Assembly: GCA_028571685.1 (NCBI GenBank)
Contig: CM053156.1
Location: 87,299,049 to 87,363,048, forward strand
Source of the DNA: Heterohyrax brucei
Taxonomy: Eukaryota; Chordata; Mammalia; Hyracoidea; Procaviidae
Direction: 5' to 3'
DNA: 64,000 nucleotides
The notes below the pieces were generated by a model. It saw only the letters and a program-made list of their open reading frames with translations. It was not told the DNA's origin and ran no database searches. Of this stretch, positions 1-12,700 are shown piece after piece; position 1 is the stretch's first letter; each line of letters starts with the position of its first letter. Position numbers and translations under genes: made by a program.

Positions 1-232
1 TGTCACCGCCACCATAGCGTCACTGCTGTCACTGTCTCCTCCACCACTACCTTCACCATCATGGCCACCACCATCATCACCATCTCCACCATCACCAACA
101 CTACCACCTCCCCCTCCACCATCGTCTCCACCACCACCGCCACCTCCTCGACCATGGTCTCCACCACCGTGCCCACCCCCATCTCCTGCTCCATCCTCTC
201 GGTTACCACGGCCACCACCACCACCACGAGTG
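1..232. repeat. (CCA/CAC)n-type imperfect trinucleotide repeat
   Basis: The first 230 bases are an interrupted run of CAC, CCA and ATC triplets with almost no other sequence. Both strands stay open here only because the repeat contains no stop triplets, and the implied peptides are Thr/Ser/Pro or Val/Met/Glu low complexity. I read it as a simple repeat. Its left edge is outside the window. Confidence 0.85.
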
Positions 233-2345
233 GCAGCCGCACTGACACCAGTCATCCACTGCACTAGCCGTTCAGTCACTGTTTATTCTGGAGCTTTAGC
301 TAGGCACTTCCCACACCTCCTGTCTTCTAACTGTCTCTCCAACCCTGGGAGACAGCCACGATGGCCTCATTCTGCACCTGAAGGGACGGGAAGGCAGGCA
401 GGCAAAGTCACGGCTCTGCTCTAAGCAAGCTGGGGGAGGGAGGCAGGGTTTCTGTGCAGGCCTCTCGCCTCTGCCTTTCTTTTGAGTCCCTCTCATAGGA
501 TACCATCTTGTTTCCTTGGGAAACTCACTGAAGTCCTGTTGGAGAAAAGACATTAGAGAAAAGCCTTTAAAACAGACTCCGAATGCAGGTGTCCCCATTT
601 CACCCCTCTCAGCACAGAGGTAAAACTCTTGTTACCCACATACTCTCAGAGGACATAGCGAGACGCAATGACAACAGAATTAGAGAAACATGAAAGAGCA
701 ACTGCACGCATTGACCCCACTGCCATGTGGCCATCCAGGAGGATCCAAAAGAAGCCAGAACAAATACCCAACATGTCAACGTGAAGAACAAACATTAGGA
801 ATTTGTAGAGTTTCTGGAGGCTGAGATTTCAGACAATGCTAGAACATCAAAAGGGGGGGGTACTGATGTGGCAATGCCTAGTTTTTAAAACTCTGCTAAA
901 GTTATGAAACCAAACTAAATAGAAACAATTGAAAAAGAAAAAAATTCTAAACTTATTAAAAAAAAAAACTCGTCCCCATGTGTTGTCACTTTAGAAGGAC
1001 ACACCACTGGGACAGTGGATGGCAGGAAGCTTACAGGAGCTGCAACTCAAGACTTCCCTGAATAAATAGAACCTGATGAAAAACGGGCACCGTCATCTCT
1101 GTTTTTCTCGTTTCACTGCAGAATGGCATTTGGGAGACCCTGATTTAGCTCAACACTAAGGAATCTCATCTATAAAATCCTAAAGAAATGCTCACTGACT
1201 GTCTGTCCCAACAGGCCACACCAGCCGCTTCATGAGCCAACCAATTCTAAACCCAACAAAAATCAATGTATTTCTATAAACACCGGATAAACAGCTTGCA
1301 GATACAATGAAAAAAAGAGAACCCGTTCACAACAGCAACAAAACATCAGATACTCAGGAGGTAACATCGCATGTGATATGTGAGAATTCTTAACACACAA
1401 GCCCATAATGGGAGGGAGACTGGGATGATTGAAGACGGGAAACATACTTTGGGCTGACAAATAAATGCGTCATTCACAGATTGAATGCAATTCCAGTCCA
1501 CAAACATCGCCAAGGTCATTACAGAACTTGAAAACTAGTTCTTCAATTCATACAGAAAAGTGGCCAAAGTAGCAGGGAAGGCTGAGATGACATGCAGAGG
1601 GGATCTGTGCCCAGCAGATCCTACAGTCTCGTCTGACACGAGGACCCTCCAAGCTGTGAACAGTCAGCAGCTGCGGTGGGACCCCGAGGCCACGACCCAG
1701 CCCACGGAGCCAGAAGAGCCCGGTCGCCTTCAGTGACAAACACGTGGTCCGCATTACACACAAACTCCGAGGACAGATACACGGCTTTGAAAACCCTCGT
1801 ATCTCAGCTGACAAGAGGCAGGGGCCTGTGTGTGTGTGTGTTTTTAACTAATTAACTAGAAACAATCACAGTCACAGGCCGTAAAGAGCTGCTAACAGTG
1901 GGAAAAAGCAGCCGTGAATTCCTCTGGATTCTTCAGGCTTCTCTCCAGCACCCCCATACCCCCACACCCCACTCCCAGGGAGTGCTGGAGTCAGCAGCAC
2001 AAGCTGGCAGTTCATTAAACTCACACTGTTCTCTAATTGGGGAGTGGGGGTGTGGGAGCAATGCCGCTGGGTGGGTGTGAGGGCAGGCATTCTCTTCTTT
2101 CGAGCCTACCCATCCTGCAATCCTGAGCACCCAGCAGTGCCACCCAGACTGCCTGTGGGGTCAGTTTCCTGCCTGCAGTCCACTGCTCCACACAGCTGAC
2201 TGGACAGACACCCCCTGGCCAGACAGAGCACACCCCTATGGTCCAGACAAGCTCAGTCCTCTCTTCCTTTCCCCCTTACCCAGCATCCAGCAGGGAGGGA
2301 AGTGAGAGCAGCTGACAAGGGGACATCTATACCCACAAAGACTCC
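233..2345. other. Non-coding interval upstream of NESP55
   Basis: I see no gene here. There are short A-rich runs near 935-970, a TG microsatellite at about 1827-1842, and moderate base composition. Open frames are short and lack coding character. By comparison with the human locus this stretch lies in the 3' part of the minus-strand GNAS-AS1 unit. Confidence 0.6.
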
Positions 2346-2807
2346 TGACGTGGACTGAACTGTGTCCCCCCGAAAACTGCGAGTACCAGTTTGGCTAGGC
2401 CAGGATGCCCGGTAACTGTGGGATTTTCCCACAGGGTGTCGAGCCTGCCTCAGTGATGCTGAAGAGGGAGATGGTCAGTGGCTGGGGTGGGGAGGACTGC
2501 ACTGTGCCCTGAGGCCTCTCTTGGGATAGGAAGGAAAGGGAAGCAAGCCGAGTTGGGGGCCTCACATCACCAAGAAGAAAGCCATGCTGGGAGCAGAGCC
2601 CGTCCTTTGGACCCGGGGTCCCTGCACCTTAGAAGCCGCCGGCCTGGGAGAAGATCAGGTCCTCTCTGCAGCAGGTGAGAGAGCCTGCCCCAGGGCTGAG
2701 GCCCTGAGTCTGGACTTTCGGCCTGCTAGTCACAGAGAACCTAAATTTCTGTTTGTTAAGGCCATCCACTCAGGGTTTTTCGCAGCAGCACCAGGGGACT
2801 CAGACGA
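2346..2807 (+). mobile_element. MaLR-type solitary LTR (old ERVL-MaLR relic)
   Basis: The segment opens with a TGACGTGGACTGAACTGTGT-like start followed by a C run. It ends with the AAATTTCTGTTTGTTAAG and GCAGCAGCACCAGGGGACT blocks typical of the 3' end of mammalian MaLR LTRs, and lies on the + strand. It is diverged and has no internal retroviral coding sequence beside it. The assignment rests on remembered LTR landmarks, and the subfamily cannot be fixed by eye. Confidence 0.7.
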
Positions 2808-4928
2808 CTCCCAGTGGGAGACAGTGTGGCCCCCAACGGCGGCAGGATGGAGGGTAGGGGCTGTCACCAGCCTGCAGTGAGTCTGCATATCTGACTTGGC
2901 CAGGGCTTGGTCTGGAGCTGTCCTGTTTCCATGGAGTTCCTGGGCCCTGTGAGATACATTTCTAGGGACAGGCCCTTCGGGCATCACGTCCTGTTAGCAC
3001 TGGGGGCAGCCTTAGGGAGCACCAGGCCCAACACTGCAGGACGCCCACGTACAAGGAACCAAAGGGCAAAGGTTGAGACGGGAACTAGTGCTGGCCTTCC
3101 AGGGAGCCAAGGGGGACAGACCCAACAGGAAGGACCTAGGAGGGACTGATGTGGACTGCACCCACACCTGGGCACACCCTCCTGTCATCTGGGGGAGCCA
3201 TGAACCCTGACACCTGCCCGGGTCAAGACCAGATCACCAGTGGGCAGCCAGGTGCAAAACCAAAGCCGGGTGACGAACAAAACACCTCAGAACCCTGCTG
3301 CCCTCAGAGCACGGCGGAGGCGGCCGGTTTCCTCCGGTTACCAGGCCGGCTGATTACAGAGCCCGGGCTCATTTGCCTGAATGATAATTGCCTCAATTCT
3401 CCACTTCACTCCGCACATACAGCAATGTCCCAATCCACCCAAGCCTCAGTGACTAGACATGTAAAATTGGTCTAATCATATTCTGAAGAGGTTGAGCTGA
3501 AAGGATTTTTGTGAGCGGGCGCCTGAACCCCGACACCACCCCGAGTGTCACCCCTCTGGGCTGGCTGCTCACGCCCTCCCCCGAGTCTGAAAGGGTGAGT
3601 CAGAGTCTGGTGGCCGCACCACTGGGGAGACAAAAACAACTCTGAGGCTCTCTGTCATCGCCGAGGGCCTGCAGGAAAAGGTCGGACGGCCAGAAGAGCC
3701 GAACACAAGATACTCTGGAGGCGGGTCTGTCCTGCCCAGCTGAGGGTCCTCTGCAGTCAGTCTGCAGTGTGGCTGGCCTCAGGGCAGAGGCGGGCACCTG
3801 ATAGCCCGTCACCGGGCCCCAGGGCCTCTCTGGGCACAGGTGGCTCTGTTGGTCATGGGAAGAACCAGACAAGCTAAGTAGGAGTTGTAGATAGACACAG
3901 AGAAAGACAGACAGAACCAGGGTTGATTTCTACGGGAGAAAAGCAAACTCGAACCCGCACCCCTGGGAAGGCCAGGCGCTGGGGCCAGAGCACCATCTCC
4001 AGGAAGGGCCTAGACTCTCAAGGCCACCCTCTGCTTGGGTGAGCTGGCTTTTAGGGACTGCCTCCTGGACCAGGAGCCTGGAAGCTGCTCCTCCCTGGAC
4101 AGGTAGGGAGGTGGGCACAGGACCTACAGCAGGGAGGGCCTCAGCGCTTGAGAGGACTGCTCCTCACGGCCTCTGTGCGCAGCCATCCAGGTCACTTCTG
4201 GTCCCTCACTTTAAAACCCACGGCACAGACACAGACTGGCATCCCAGCAATGATCTGGCTGGGATCCAGGCGTGTGGTCAAGGTCATTATTCCCCCATTG
4301 TTGCTCTCAGCTCTAAATGGCCTTCCCCCAAAATCACAAAATCAGGACTCAGGGTGCTCCCCAGCCCCACTGGTGAGAGCCAGTGGATACTGGTACAGTC
4401 TGATGAACAGCAAAACAGCACCCTTGAGCAACAAGCCCGGTGCGGTTGCATTGAACCCAGACTTCGTGGTGGGGAAGGGGGCAGGAGGCGACAGTGTGCC
4501 ATATCCTCAGTGGGGGTCACCCGCTTGGCTGATGGCCACACAGAGAGGCGGAGGCGCTGCAATCTGGTGGAATTCATCTCCAACCAAAGCAAAGTTGGAG
4601 AAGTTCTCCATCTCTCAAAGCAGTCCTTCCCAACCATTGTCCACAAACTGCGTTCAGGAGTGACTATGCCCACTCAGCCTGGCAGAGCAGAATCCATTCT
4701 CTTGTGTCTCATCTTGGAAAATGTGTTGCTGTCTAGGGGACCCATGACAATAGCCTTCAAGTTTTGTGAGACACCGAATTACTCATCTTGGTCTCCCCCA
4801 GCATGGGGCCTGGCATGTTCTAGGTGACAGGGACAGGTGGACGGAAGGCCATCCTCTGGGGGTCTTCTGAAAATCGAAGAGAAATCTCAAAATCCCATCA
4901 GGCAAAACCCACCTCTTTCAAAAGACTA
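2808..4928. other. Non-coding interval
   Basis: No gene is supported. A mixed AT/GC stretch at about 3350-3440, with TGATTACA and TGATAATTG blocks, looks less repeat-like than its surroundings and could be a conserved element. A 262-codon frame at 4039-4827 is discussed under rejected items. Confidence 0.5.
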
Positions 4929-5092
4929 GGGGCCCTGCTGGCGGGGTGGTTCCAAGTGCATCTGCTGCCCACCAAGAAGTCAGTGGCTTGAGGCCACTAG
5001 CGGCACCCTGGAAGCTCTATGGAGCAGTTCTGCCCTGTCCTCTAGGGTCACTAGGAGTCAGAACTGACTCACTGGCAACAGGTTTTCTTTTC
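4929..5092 (+). mobile_element. AfroSINE, diverged copy
   Basis: The copy has a CCCTGCTGGCGGGGTGG-like head, a central GGAAGCTCTATGGAGCAGTT block, and the AGTCAGAACTGACTCACTGG tail followed by a T/C-rich end. The T-arm region is heavily mutated, so this is an old copy. Confidence 0.85.
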
Positions 5093-8000
5093 TGGCTTGC
5101 AGTACCAGCAGGTGAAGCCTACCACCAAGTCCCAATGCTGTCTCTTAGCCTCGCCCTCCTGTCTGACAAGCTGGCGTGGGTTCTGGGCTCAGCCACATTG
5201 GCACGGGCTCTCAGCAGTGGGAGGCAGCACTCTTGGAGGGCACAGAGCTGGAGGGCAGTGTCTGTGTGCCCTCAGGGACTCGGCTCTCCTTGCAAGGCCA
5301 AACTTGTGTGTTGGTCACACAAGTGACTTGGTACCTGACTGCTGAGTAGCCGATTTCATTTTTAATTTCCGTTCCAGAAGGGTAGACACACTGGGTCATG
5401 TGAGTAATAGGCAGACTTGGCCAATCTCTTGGCTTCAACAAGCAAGCTTATCTTAGAGCCCTGTCCTGTTCAGGAAAGGGCCGCAATACCTGAGGGGCTG
5501 TCCTCGTCCACGTGTGTGTGCCCGAGTCTTCAAACTGCCACCTCAATACTCCTGCCCGTCAATGAAGCCACGAGCACTTCCAAACATCTCCAAAACAGAG
5601 GACCGCATCCATCAGCAGCGTCCCCAAGGCCATCTCCCCACGGCCACCAGTGCCCCTCAGAGTCAGAACCGGAGTTGGAAAAAGCCTGGGTGGGCGCTGA
5701 GCTCCAACCGCAGGGCTCCTGAGATCCGTGGGAAACATGCCCAACGTGTCGTCACCTGCCCTTAACTTAACGTTGCTTACGACACACATCCAACAGCCTC
5801 AGGACTGTCCACTCTGTCTCAGTCCCAGCTGCTACAAGTCTCGGCTGGCCTGAAACTTGTGTGTTAGAACTACACCCATGGGCTCTAATTTTGCCCTCTG
5901 GAGCCGCCACACAGAAACCTGAAAGCCTCTTCAATGGGACGGTCCCTCAGGGGTCTGAAGATGGTATTTGTCACCACTCATCTGCACAGGAACCTACTGT
6001 GCAACGCCTCCGGAAGGACACGAGAACCGCGCCTTCCCGTCCAGCAGGTCCGGGAGCCTTGCTCCACAGTGGCCTGAAGGTGACCTACAACTGTGCTTTG
6101 CTCGCGGACTGACAGACAGAACTCCTGTTCCTGAGCTGCCAACAACCAGGCACCAAGGGTCAGCCGGAGGAGTTCCGTCCGGTCCAGCCCCTCCTGGAGC
6201 CGGTACTGAGGGCACATGGCAGCGTGTTTATGACTCACTGTGGCCGGGACGCTCAGATGCACGGTTTCTCGAGATGTCCGTTGGCTGGTTTAGAGGCATC
6301 TTGCAAAGAGAGGGCATTACTCATGCGGAATTGAGTCCAAAATTGTGTATTATGTAATTCACATTTTTCAATAATGCAGACAGCCTCGGCCTGTGCGTCC
6401 CGATGAACAGGCTCCGGGCTGCCATCTCCACCAGAGACAGAAGCACTCCATGTGGACAGCCGGGTACTGTCTTACGGGCACCGGAGGGGCACCACCACTG
6501 TGCTGCCAGCACCTGGCATGAGTCTCTGCTGAAAGACCTCAGAAACCCCCCGAAAGACATCGTTCTGTCCCAGGCGCTGGAGCGGTGGTGCTCACTGACG
6601 GGCAGGCGGCAGGTAGGCCAATGGGAACCAGGCCTTTAGAAAGCCCTCCACCCCAGCTGGCTGGCAGGCCCACAGCCCCAACCTACCCCTCCCCTCCTCC
6701 ACCCCCGTGCGGTATCCCCTAAACGCAGCCCATCCAGTGACCGGCGTCTCCCAGAGCTGGTGACAACAAAACTCTGTGGTCGGTTTTCCTGGCAAGCATT
6801 AAGAGTATGACACAACTCAAACAGAAAAATGTGTCCTAGGGGGCTTCTCAAACCAACTCCACGCTATTATATCACTGCTATTCTCATGCTTTCAACGAAC
6901 TTGCAGAACGCCAGATGCAAGACAGATGCAGTCAGGAGGGGCAGGAATTCCACGGCCACGATGCAGACAGGGAGTCCTCAGTGTCCCCAGAGCAGGGGCT
7001 CGCCTTTGAGGAAAGTCCTGAGTCCCCGTCTGCCCGCCTTAATGTGGGCACCAGGGCAGGAGTCTGCACACTGCTTCTGCCATGTTGATAACAGCACGGG
7101 GTGCAGGTCTGGTCCCCACCGGTACCCATGGGGGATGGCCTGGAGGACACCCCAAAAGGGGTAGCCACAGAACACTGACTCAAGGGGAGAAAAGAACCCA
7201 AGTCGGGACCTGCATCACTGATCAAGCACCCCGAGGACCCTCCTTCCAGGGTCCCTAGGAAGACCGATCTGTGGACCAGCAGCAACAGCACCCGACACTT
7301 GAACGGGTGACAGCAGGGCTGAAGACGTGCATGACCCAGAAGCAGCTGTCCAACCACAGTGGAACTCCAGAGCTTCTCGAGCGCCGCCTCGCCTCAGTGT
7401 TGGGGTTCAGCATGACCTGGAGGGTCTCGCTGCCCCCAACCCCAGTGCTCTGAGATGTAGAATTCAAGCCTAGGAGATGTAGAATTCAGACGGTGCTGGT
7501 GGGCGAGGAGGGCTGATGAACTGCAGGTAGACGCCTTCTCTCCGGCTTTCTCTTCACCACCCTCCCTCAGCCACCTGGACAGGGCCCAGCCTGCAGTGGG
7601 GACTCAGTGGACATGTGCTGAAGGCCCTTCTAAGAAATAGAATTGTCAGCAACTCTGTTGAAGGCCTGTCTAAGAAAACTCATCCTAGGAGCCCCAGCTG
7701 AGCATCCTAGGAGCCCCAAAGGGGCAGAGAACGGGTAGTGCTCACTGACTGTCAGTTTAAAGGGGTGGGGGCTGGGGTGGGGGTGTTTCACAAACAAGCC
7801 TGCTGCTGGTTAAGGGTTCTAAGACAGTGCCTCACAGCCCATGTCCTCAGTGGGGGCACCGGGTCACCCACTGACCAACGGTCTACCGTGACCTGCCCTA
7901 CAGTAGGACTTCCAGACAATGATGTTGATTTTGCCCACGAAATAACTGAACCAACTGAGATGGGGTGGGGGTTTTGGGGGGACTTCTCCAGTTGCAGTCA
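5093..8000. other. Non-coding interval with local duplications
   Basis: No gene is supported. Between 7452 and 7720 there are three short direct repeats: a 15-mer containing GATGTAGAATTCA, a TGAAGGCC...TCTAAGAAA block, and a CATCCTAGGAGCCCCA block. Each occurs twice within about 20-40 bases of its partner. The rest is ordinary upstream sequence. Confidence 0.5.
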
Positions 8001-8135
8001 CTGGAACGTGCTGTGGTTAAGAGCTCAGCTGCTAAGCAAAGGTCAGCACTTGGAATCAGCCTGCAGACCCTGAGAGCCTGTGGGCAGTTCTCCTCTCTCC
8101 TATAGGGCGGCCATGACTCAAAGACAAGGACTGAA
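8001..8135 (+). mobile_element. AfroSINE, degraded copy
   Basis: The blocks GTGGTTAAGAGCTCAGCTGC, GGGCAGTTCTCCT and CTATAGGGC...CATGACTCA occur in the order expected for a plus-strand AfroSINE. The copy is diverged and its 3' end is unclear. It sits about 830 bp upstream of the NESP55 start codon and marks the left edge of the CpG-rich NESP55 promoter. Confidence 0.8.
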
Positions 8136-8963
8136 CAGAGCCAGCAAGCCTGGCTTCACAGAGAGCAGCCGCCTCCCTCACCACCCCCAGACTCAAGAGC
8201 CCTCAGAAACTGCGTGGGCCTCCATCTTCCGTGTCCCTGAGTATCTGCAATTCTGCCATCTGGTTCGGGCCACTTTCCACTTTGCTCACTTTACCGACCA
8301 CCTGGAGAAGTTGGGGAGGGGGGCGCAGCCCACGGGGATCCATGCCCAGACGCCGAAGGACTCTGAACCTGTGGCTGGCTCGCCGGCTTTCTCGGTGCCA
8401 CCCGCCGGGCCCCCACCCCGTTTGCCCCAGTCCTTTCAAACAAAGTTCCCTCCTGCCACCTGCCGGCCCACTAGGGTCTGCGCCACCGGCTCGGCGCCAC
8501 CGCGCCGCTCGCGAGGAGGGGGCCCCCGCCTCCGTACTGCACATGCCCGGCAGAAGTCCGGGGCGCAACTTTGCAGAGCCTATCCTGCGCACCCTCTCTC
8601 CTCGCCTCAGTCTCCTCTTCCCTCTCCCAGGCGAGAGGAACAGCGGAGGCCCCTCTCCGAGTCTCAGACGGCAGGGTCTGAGACTTAGCGAGAGGAACCC
8701 AGGAGGAGAGACTTCTCCTCCCGCTCCCCAGCACTTACTTCTGGCTCGAGAGGCAGGCGAGAAGCGCAGAGCTTTACAAAGTTCTTAAGTGGCGGAAGGC
8801 CAGGGGTGCCTTTCGTGCCTTTGGGCCGAGGCGAAGCTGGGACCCCCGGACCCAGCTTCTCACTTCGGGAGGTGCGTCTTCCAGGGCTCCAGCAGCCCGC
8901 GCACTTCGGAGCCGCTCTCTGGACAGCCAGGGAGCAGGTCGGCTTCTCGGTGCGCGCCTGAGG
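8136..8963 (+). promoter_or_regulatory. NESP55 promoter CpG island and 5' UTR
   Basis: GC and CpG content rise sharply from about 8320 and stay high through the NESP55 exon. I see no TATA box close to the start codon. The first base of the NESP55 transcript cannot be set from sequence. A CTTCCAG acceptor-like stretch at about 8879-8885 may mark the start of the coding exon if the gene has a separate 5' UTR exon, as reported in some mammals. In human and mouse this island is methylated on the paternal allele, and transcription through it from the maternal allele is needed for downstream imprints. Confidence 0.6.
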
Positions 8964-9731
8964 ATGGATCGGAGGTCCCGGGCTCAGCAGTGGCGCCGAG
9001 CTCGCCACCACTACCACGACCTGTGCCCGCCCATCGGCCGCCGAGCCGCCGCCGCGCTCCTCTGGCTGTCCTGCTCCATCGCGCTCCTCCGCGCCCTTGC
9101 CACCTCCAACGCCCGCGCCCAGCAGCGGGCGGCAGCCCAGCAGCGCCGGAGCTTTCTTAACGCCCACCACCGCTCCGCCGCCCAGGTGTTCCCCCAGCCC
9201 CCGGACTCTGACCAGGAGTCCGAGGAGAGTGAGTTTGACCTGTCCCTTCCCGAGTGCCTTGAGTACGAGGACGAATTCGACTACGAATTCGACACCGAGA
9301 CAGAGTCCGAAACTGAGTCCGAGACCGAGACTGAGTCCGAGACCGAGCCCGAGCCCGAGCCCGAGACCGCCCCAGCCTCTGAGCCCGAAACCGAGCCAGA
9401 GGACGAGCGCGGCCCCAGGGTGCCAGAGCGCCCCACCTTCGGCCAGTCTCTCCACGAGCGTCTGAAGGCGCTCAGGTTGCGGAGCCCCGACGCCTCCCAG
9501 AGCCGCTCACAGCCCGGCACTGAGGAGCCCCAGGGCCCCACCGCAGGGGAGGAGCCCGCGCCTGAGGAAAAGGATCCGCGGGTCCCCGAGGAGCCCAAGG
9601 AGCCCAAACAGAAGGAGAAGGAGCAGCAGCGGCACAGCCGCTGCAAGCCCCAGTCCAAGAAGTCCGGCCGCCGTGACCCGTCTCCGGAGTCCCCTTCCAA
9701 GAGGGGACCCATCCCCATCCGGCGTCACTGA
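8964..9731 (+). CDS. GNAS: NESP55, neuroendocrine secretory protein 55
   Basis: This encodes a chromogranin-like acidic protein of neuroendocrine secretory granules, expressed from the maternal allele. The 255-codon frame begins [15 protein letters not shown] and closely matches human NESP55 (about 245 aa, from memory). Residues about 29-46 form a hydrophobic signal-anchor-like segment. The stretch from about 95 to 150 is acidic with repeated Glu-Thr-Glu-Ser units. The C-terminus is the conserved GPIPIRRH octapeptide after a Lys-Arg site. The tetrapeptide LKAL (residues 167-170) lies where bovine has LSAL and human LHAL. The stop codon is inside the exon, so downstream GNAS exons are 3' UTR. 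The exon continues to a CAG/GTAGGTT donor at 9773/9774. Confidence 0.97.
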   Translation: MDRRSRAQQWRRARHHYHDLCPPIGRRAAAALLWLSCSIALLRALATSNARAQQRAAAQQRRSFLNAHHRSAAQVFPQPPDSDQESEESEFDLSLPECLEYEDEFDYEFDTETESETESETETESETEPEPEPETAPASEPETEPEDERGPRVPERPTFGQSLHERLKALRLRSPDASQSRSQPGTEEPQGPTAGEEPAPEEKDPRVPEEPKEPKQKEKEQQRHSRCKPQSKKSGRRDPSPESPSKRGPIPIRRH

Positions 9732-9773
9732 TGGCGGACGCGCCCCAGATTCTCCTTGTTTTCTTTGACCCAG
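9732..9773 (+). other. 3' end of the NESP55 exon and splice donor
   Basis: Forty-two untranslated bases follow the stop codon and end in CAG, followed by GTAGGTT, a good donor. From here NESP55 transcripts are expected to splice to GNAS exon 2 at 62206. Confidence 0.85.
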
Positions 9774-12700
9774 GTAGGTTGCCGACGGCTAACTTGGGGA
9801 GCCCCGGGGCCGGCGGTACCGAGAGGCGGGAGGGCTGAAAAGAGAAGCAAACTCGGTTGTGAGGGGGGAGAAAGGAGTAGAGTCGGCTGGCCAGCCCGGG
9901 TAGGGGGCTGAGGGCACCCCATGGCGCCTGGGTGCCCCGGAGGACACAGGCTACTTGGATGGCGGGCGCTTCTCGCGCTCCGCTGGAAACAGCCTGTGGT
10001 CTCTGAGCGGGTGCACCCCATGTCCCGAGCTGCGCACCCGGAGGGCACTGGTAAGTCACTTGTTTTGTGCCTTTTATCCCCCCTGGAAAGGACTGTCTCA
10101 AAGAGTTGGCCTCGGCGGGCACCTAAAACGCGGCCGAGAACTAAGTGCGCGCGCAAACTTTGACAAAGAGAACAGCCGCCTGTAGCGACACTGTTGCAAT
10201 GTGCGGAAAGTAATCAGGGATTGGGTGAGAACTCCCTGGCCGGTGGTCCCTGGGGGAAGTCGCACGGGCGCAGCCGGCTAAGCCAGTTTGCCGCAGCTGG
10301 ACTTCGGCGCCTGTGCCCCTACCCCAACCCCATGGCTGCGCGCCAGTCTTTGTCGCCTCCCGGCACTGCCAAGACTGGCCGGTGGCACAGAGAGCGCACG
10401 CCTGCCCGTGCGCCATACAGCCGACTTCGCCTCCCCATAAGCCGCCCGTACTTGGAGAGCAGACAGAGGAGGTATGGGGGCTTTGGGAGGTGCCCCTAAG
10501 GGCTACCAGGGTTGGTGACCCGCATTTGGTCACGTCGGGACATCGCCAGCCTTTTGGCGCAGCTAGCCAGGCGGCTGGGATGTGTACAACTTAGCTGGAG
10601 AGGTCCTGACAGTTTCCGCAAGGCCCTGGGGGCGGGAGGAATGGTACCGTACGGCACTGAGATGGTCCTGAGCGGAAGGGCAAAGAGAGGGATAAAGGGC
10701 CGCCGGCCGAAAAAGGGGTTGCGGCTTTCTGCCAGGGCTCCCTAACGTGCGTCCCCAAAGTCGGCGGCACCCGCCCGAGTTGGGAGAAAAGTGCTTCATG
10801 CGACGCATGTCCTTGGGCAGTCGGCGGAGCGGGTGTAGGGGCGGGCGAGAGGGTGCAGGGGCGGCGGCTAAGACAGTCTCGGCGAGGGGAGGCTGCGTGC
10901 ACCGGCCATTTTCAGCAGCTTTGGCGCAGCTAACTTTGGAACCTGTAACCAGGCAGGAAAAAAAAAAAGTGCGCTGGTGGGGAGCACAGACTCGCCACCC
11001 ATAAGGTAGCCACTCACCACTCCGCCCAGAAAGCGTGCCTTTCTTGCCCCTCCTGGGGAAAAAAGCGGAGTGAAATACGTGCGCAAAGTCTGTCTCGGTT
11101 TGGAAAGTGCTCTTTTCTTGGTGCGCGCACAGGATCTCCTTTTGCGCCGGCTAGAGTTGTTTTGCTCAGACAAGAATGATTCGGGGGAAACGAAGCATTT
11201 TTGAGCGCTTGAAAGGTCGGGTTCTCAGACTCTTAAGCAAAGGATGCGGTCAGCAGGAAAACATTTTAAAAAGGGCTCTCCCGGGACCCTTCCCTGGGAA
11301 GGCGCGGCAGCGTCCCCGAACTCGGCGCTGTGGGGCCGCGGCGCTTAGGGTGCGTGGATGCCTCTCTGGTCCCCACTAGTCAACACCGGGCGGGCGCTCA
11401 GCAAAGAGCTTCCCTCCGGTGGCGTGGAGTTGTCCCGGTGTCCCGAATGCTGCTGGTGGTCTGCGGAGGTGGGGGGCTTTGGTTGGGAACTGCTTGCGTG
11501 ACCTGCAGCGCGGAGATAAAACGTCCCCTGACTGTAAACTACGCCGCTGTGTCCCTTTCGTGGCATGGGTCTTGTGCCCCCCCACCCCCATTACCGAGTA
11601 AGAGGTCTCCAATGAACAGGCAAGGAAAACAGGCAAGGACAACCAAGGTTTGTGTTGGCTTCGGGGTCTGTTTTGCCAGTGGGGGGGTCATCTTCACAAA
11701 CTGGAGACTCTTGGGGTGGGGGAGGTAACAGTTCTCCTGCAGACTGTTAAGATTTCCATTACAGAAATGAGCCCGTCGCGGTACTGAGAGGTAAATAAAC
11801 AAGTTTGGGGGCAAAAAAAATCTTTGAGTAGCCCCCCCCTCGCCGAGTTTCGGTGTGTTTTTTACGCGGAGAAGCCTGCCTTGTGGGCTTACTGTAAGCA
11901 GAGCACTAGGTCCCCTCTTATGGGGGGGTTCCCGCCTAGAAACACTTAAAAGTTTGCGGTGGGCCAGGCTTATAAACTACCCAGGGTCCAAGTAGAGGCT
12001 CAGAAGCTGTCCTGTTGCCGCCCTATTGTGAAAACCGGGTCCCCTGCGCGCCCCTCCCCCTCTCGGCTCCTCTGTCCCACCCTCCCTGCCCCCTCCGGAA
12101 AGGCAGAGAGGCCAAGCTTTTAGGGACATGCAGAGCCCCTGGGAGTACACCAAATCCCCCCAGGGCCCACCGCAGGCCAGGGATTTTGCTGGACAGACGC
12201 TAAACCCTCTTTCTGCCGGCGGCGCTGGTGTTGAGCTGCCTTTCCCAGAGAACTTTCTAGTAAGTTCTCCAAGCTTTCCCAACTCGCCAGCCCTCCTAGG
12301 GGGCCTTTGTCTCCCCTGGCAGAGCTGGGGTTAGCATTTGAATGGGCTCCCTCGCCCTCTGACACGGCGGGGTGGGGGACTGGTGAGGCCCTCTGACACG
12401 GGGTCGGGGGTCGGGGGCCTGGTGAGGACGCATTCTCCTACACAGCTGACCTGAGACTTGCCGGCAGCCATCAACGACCAGCCACTTAAACCCCATTCCA
12501 AATGGGGAGGGGGAATAAAGCCAGTTAAAACTAGCATGGCCTGAGGGCTGGATTCTTCCCTGGCTCCGCAGGCGTCTGCCTGCCCCGGGCAGTCCTCCCT
12601 GAGGTCCTAACTCAGCTCTCTGCCGGGGGTGGGCTGTGCAGCGACTCAAGTTACGAAAAGTCAACTTGTAACCTGTGCTCATGGGGCTCTGGAAAAGGGA

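Noticed and set aside
4039..4827. Plus-strand 262-codon frame upstream of NESP55
   Set aside because: Longer than expected for its base composition, but it has no domain or codon bias, no good start context, overlaps other frames of similar quality, and its end looks like an old repeat tail.
1..9000. Search for miR-296 and miR-298, which lie near this locus
   Set aside because: No matching mature sequence was seen; in human they lie about 20 kb upstream of NESP55, beyond the left edge of this window.
9097..9465. Alternative plus-strand frame inside the NESP55 exon, analogous to ALEX
   Set aside because: It is Pro/Ser low complexity produced by the Glu-Thr-Glu-Ser repeat read out of frame, and no such protein is known for NESP55.
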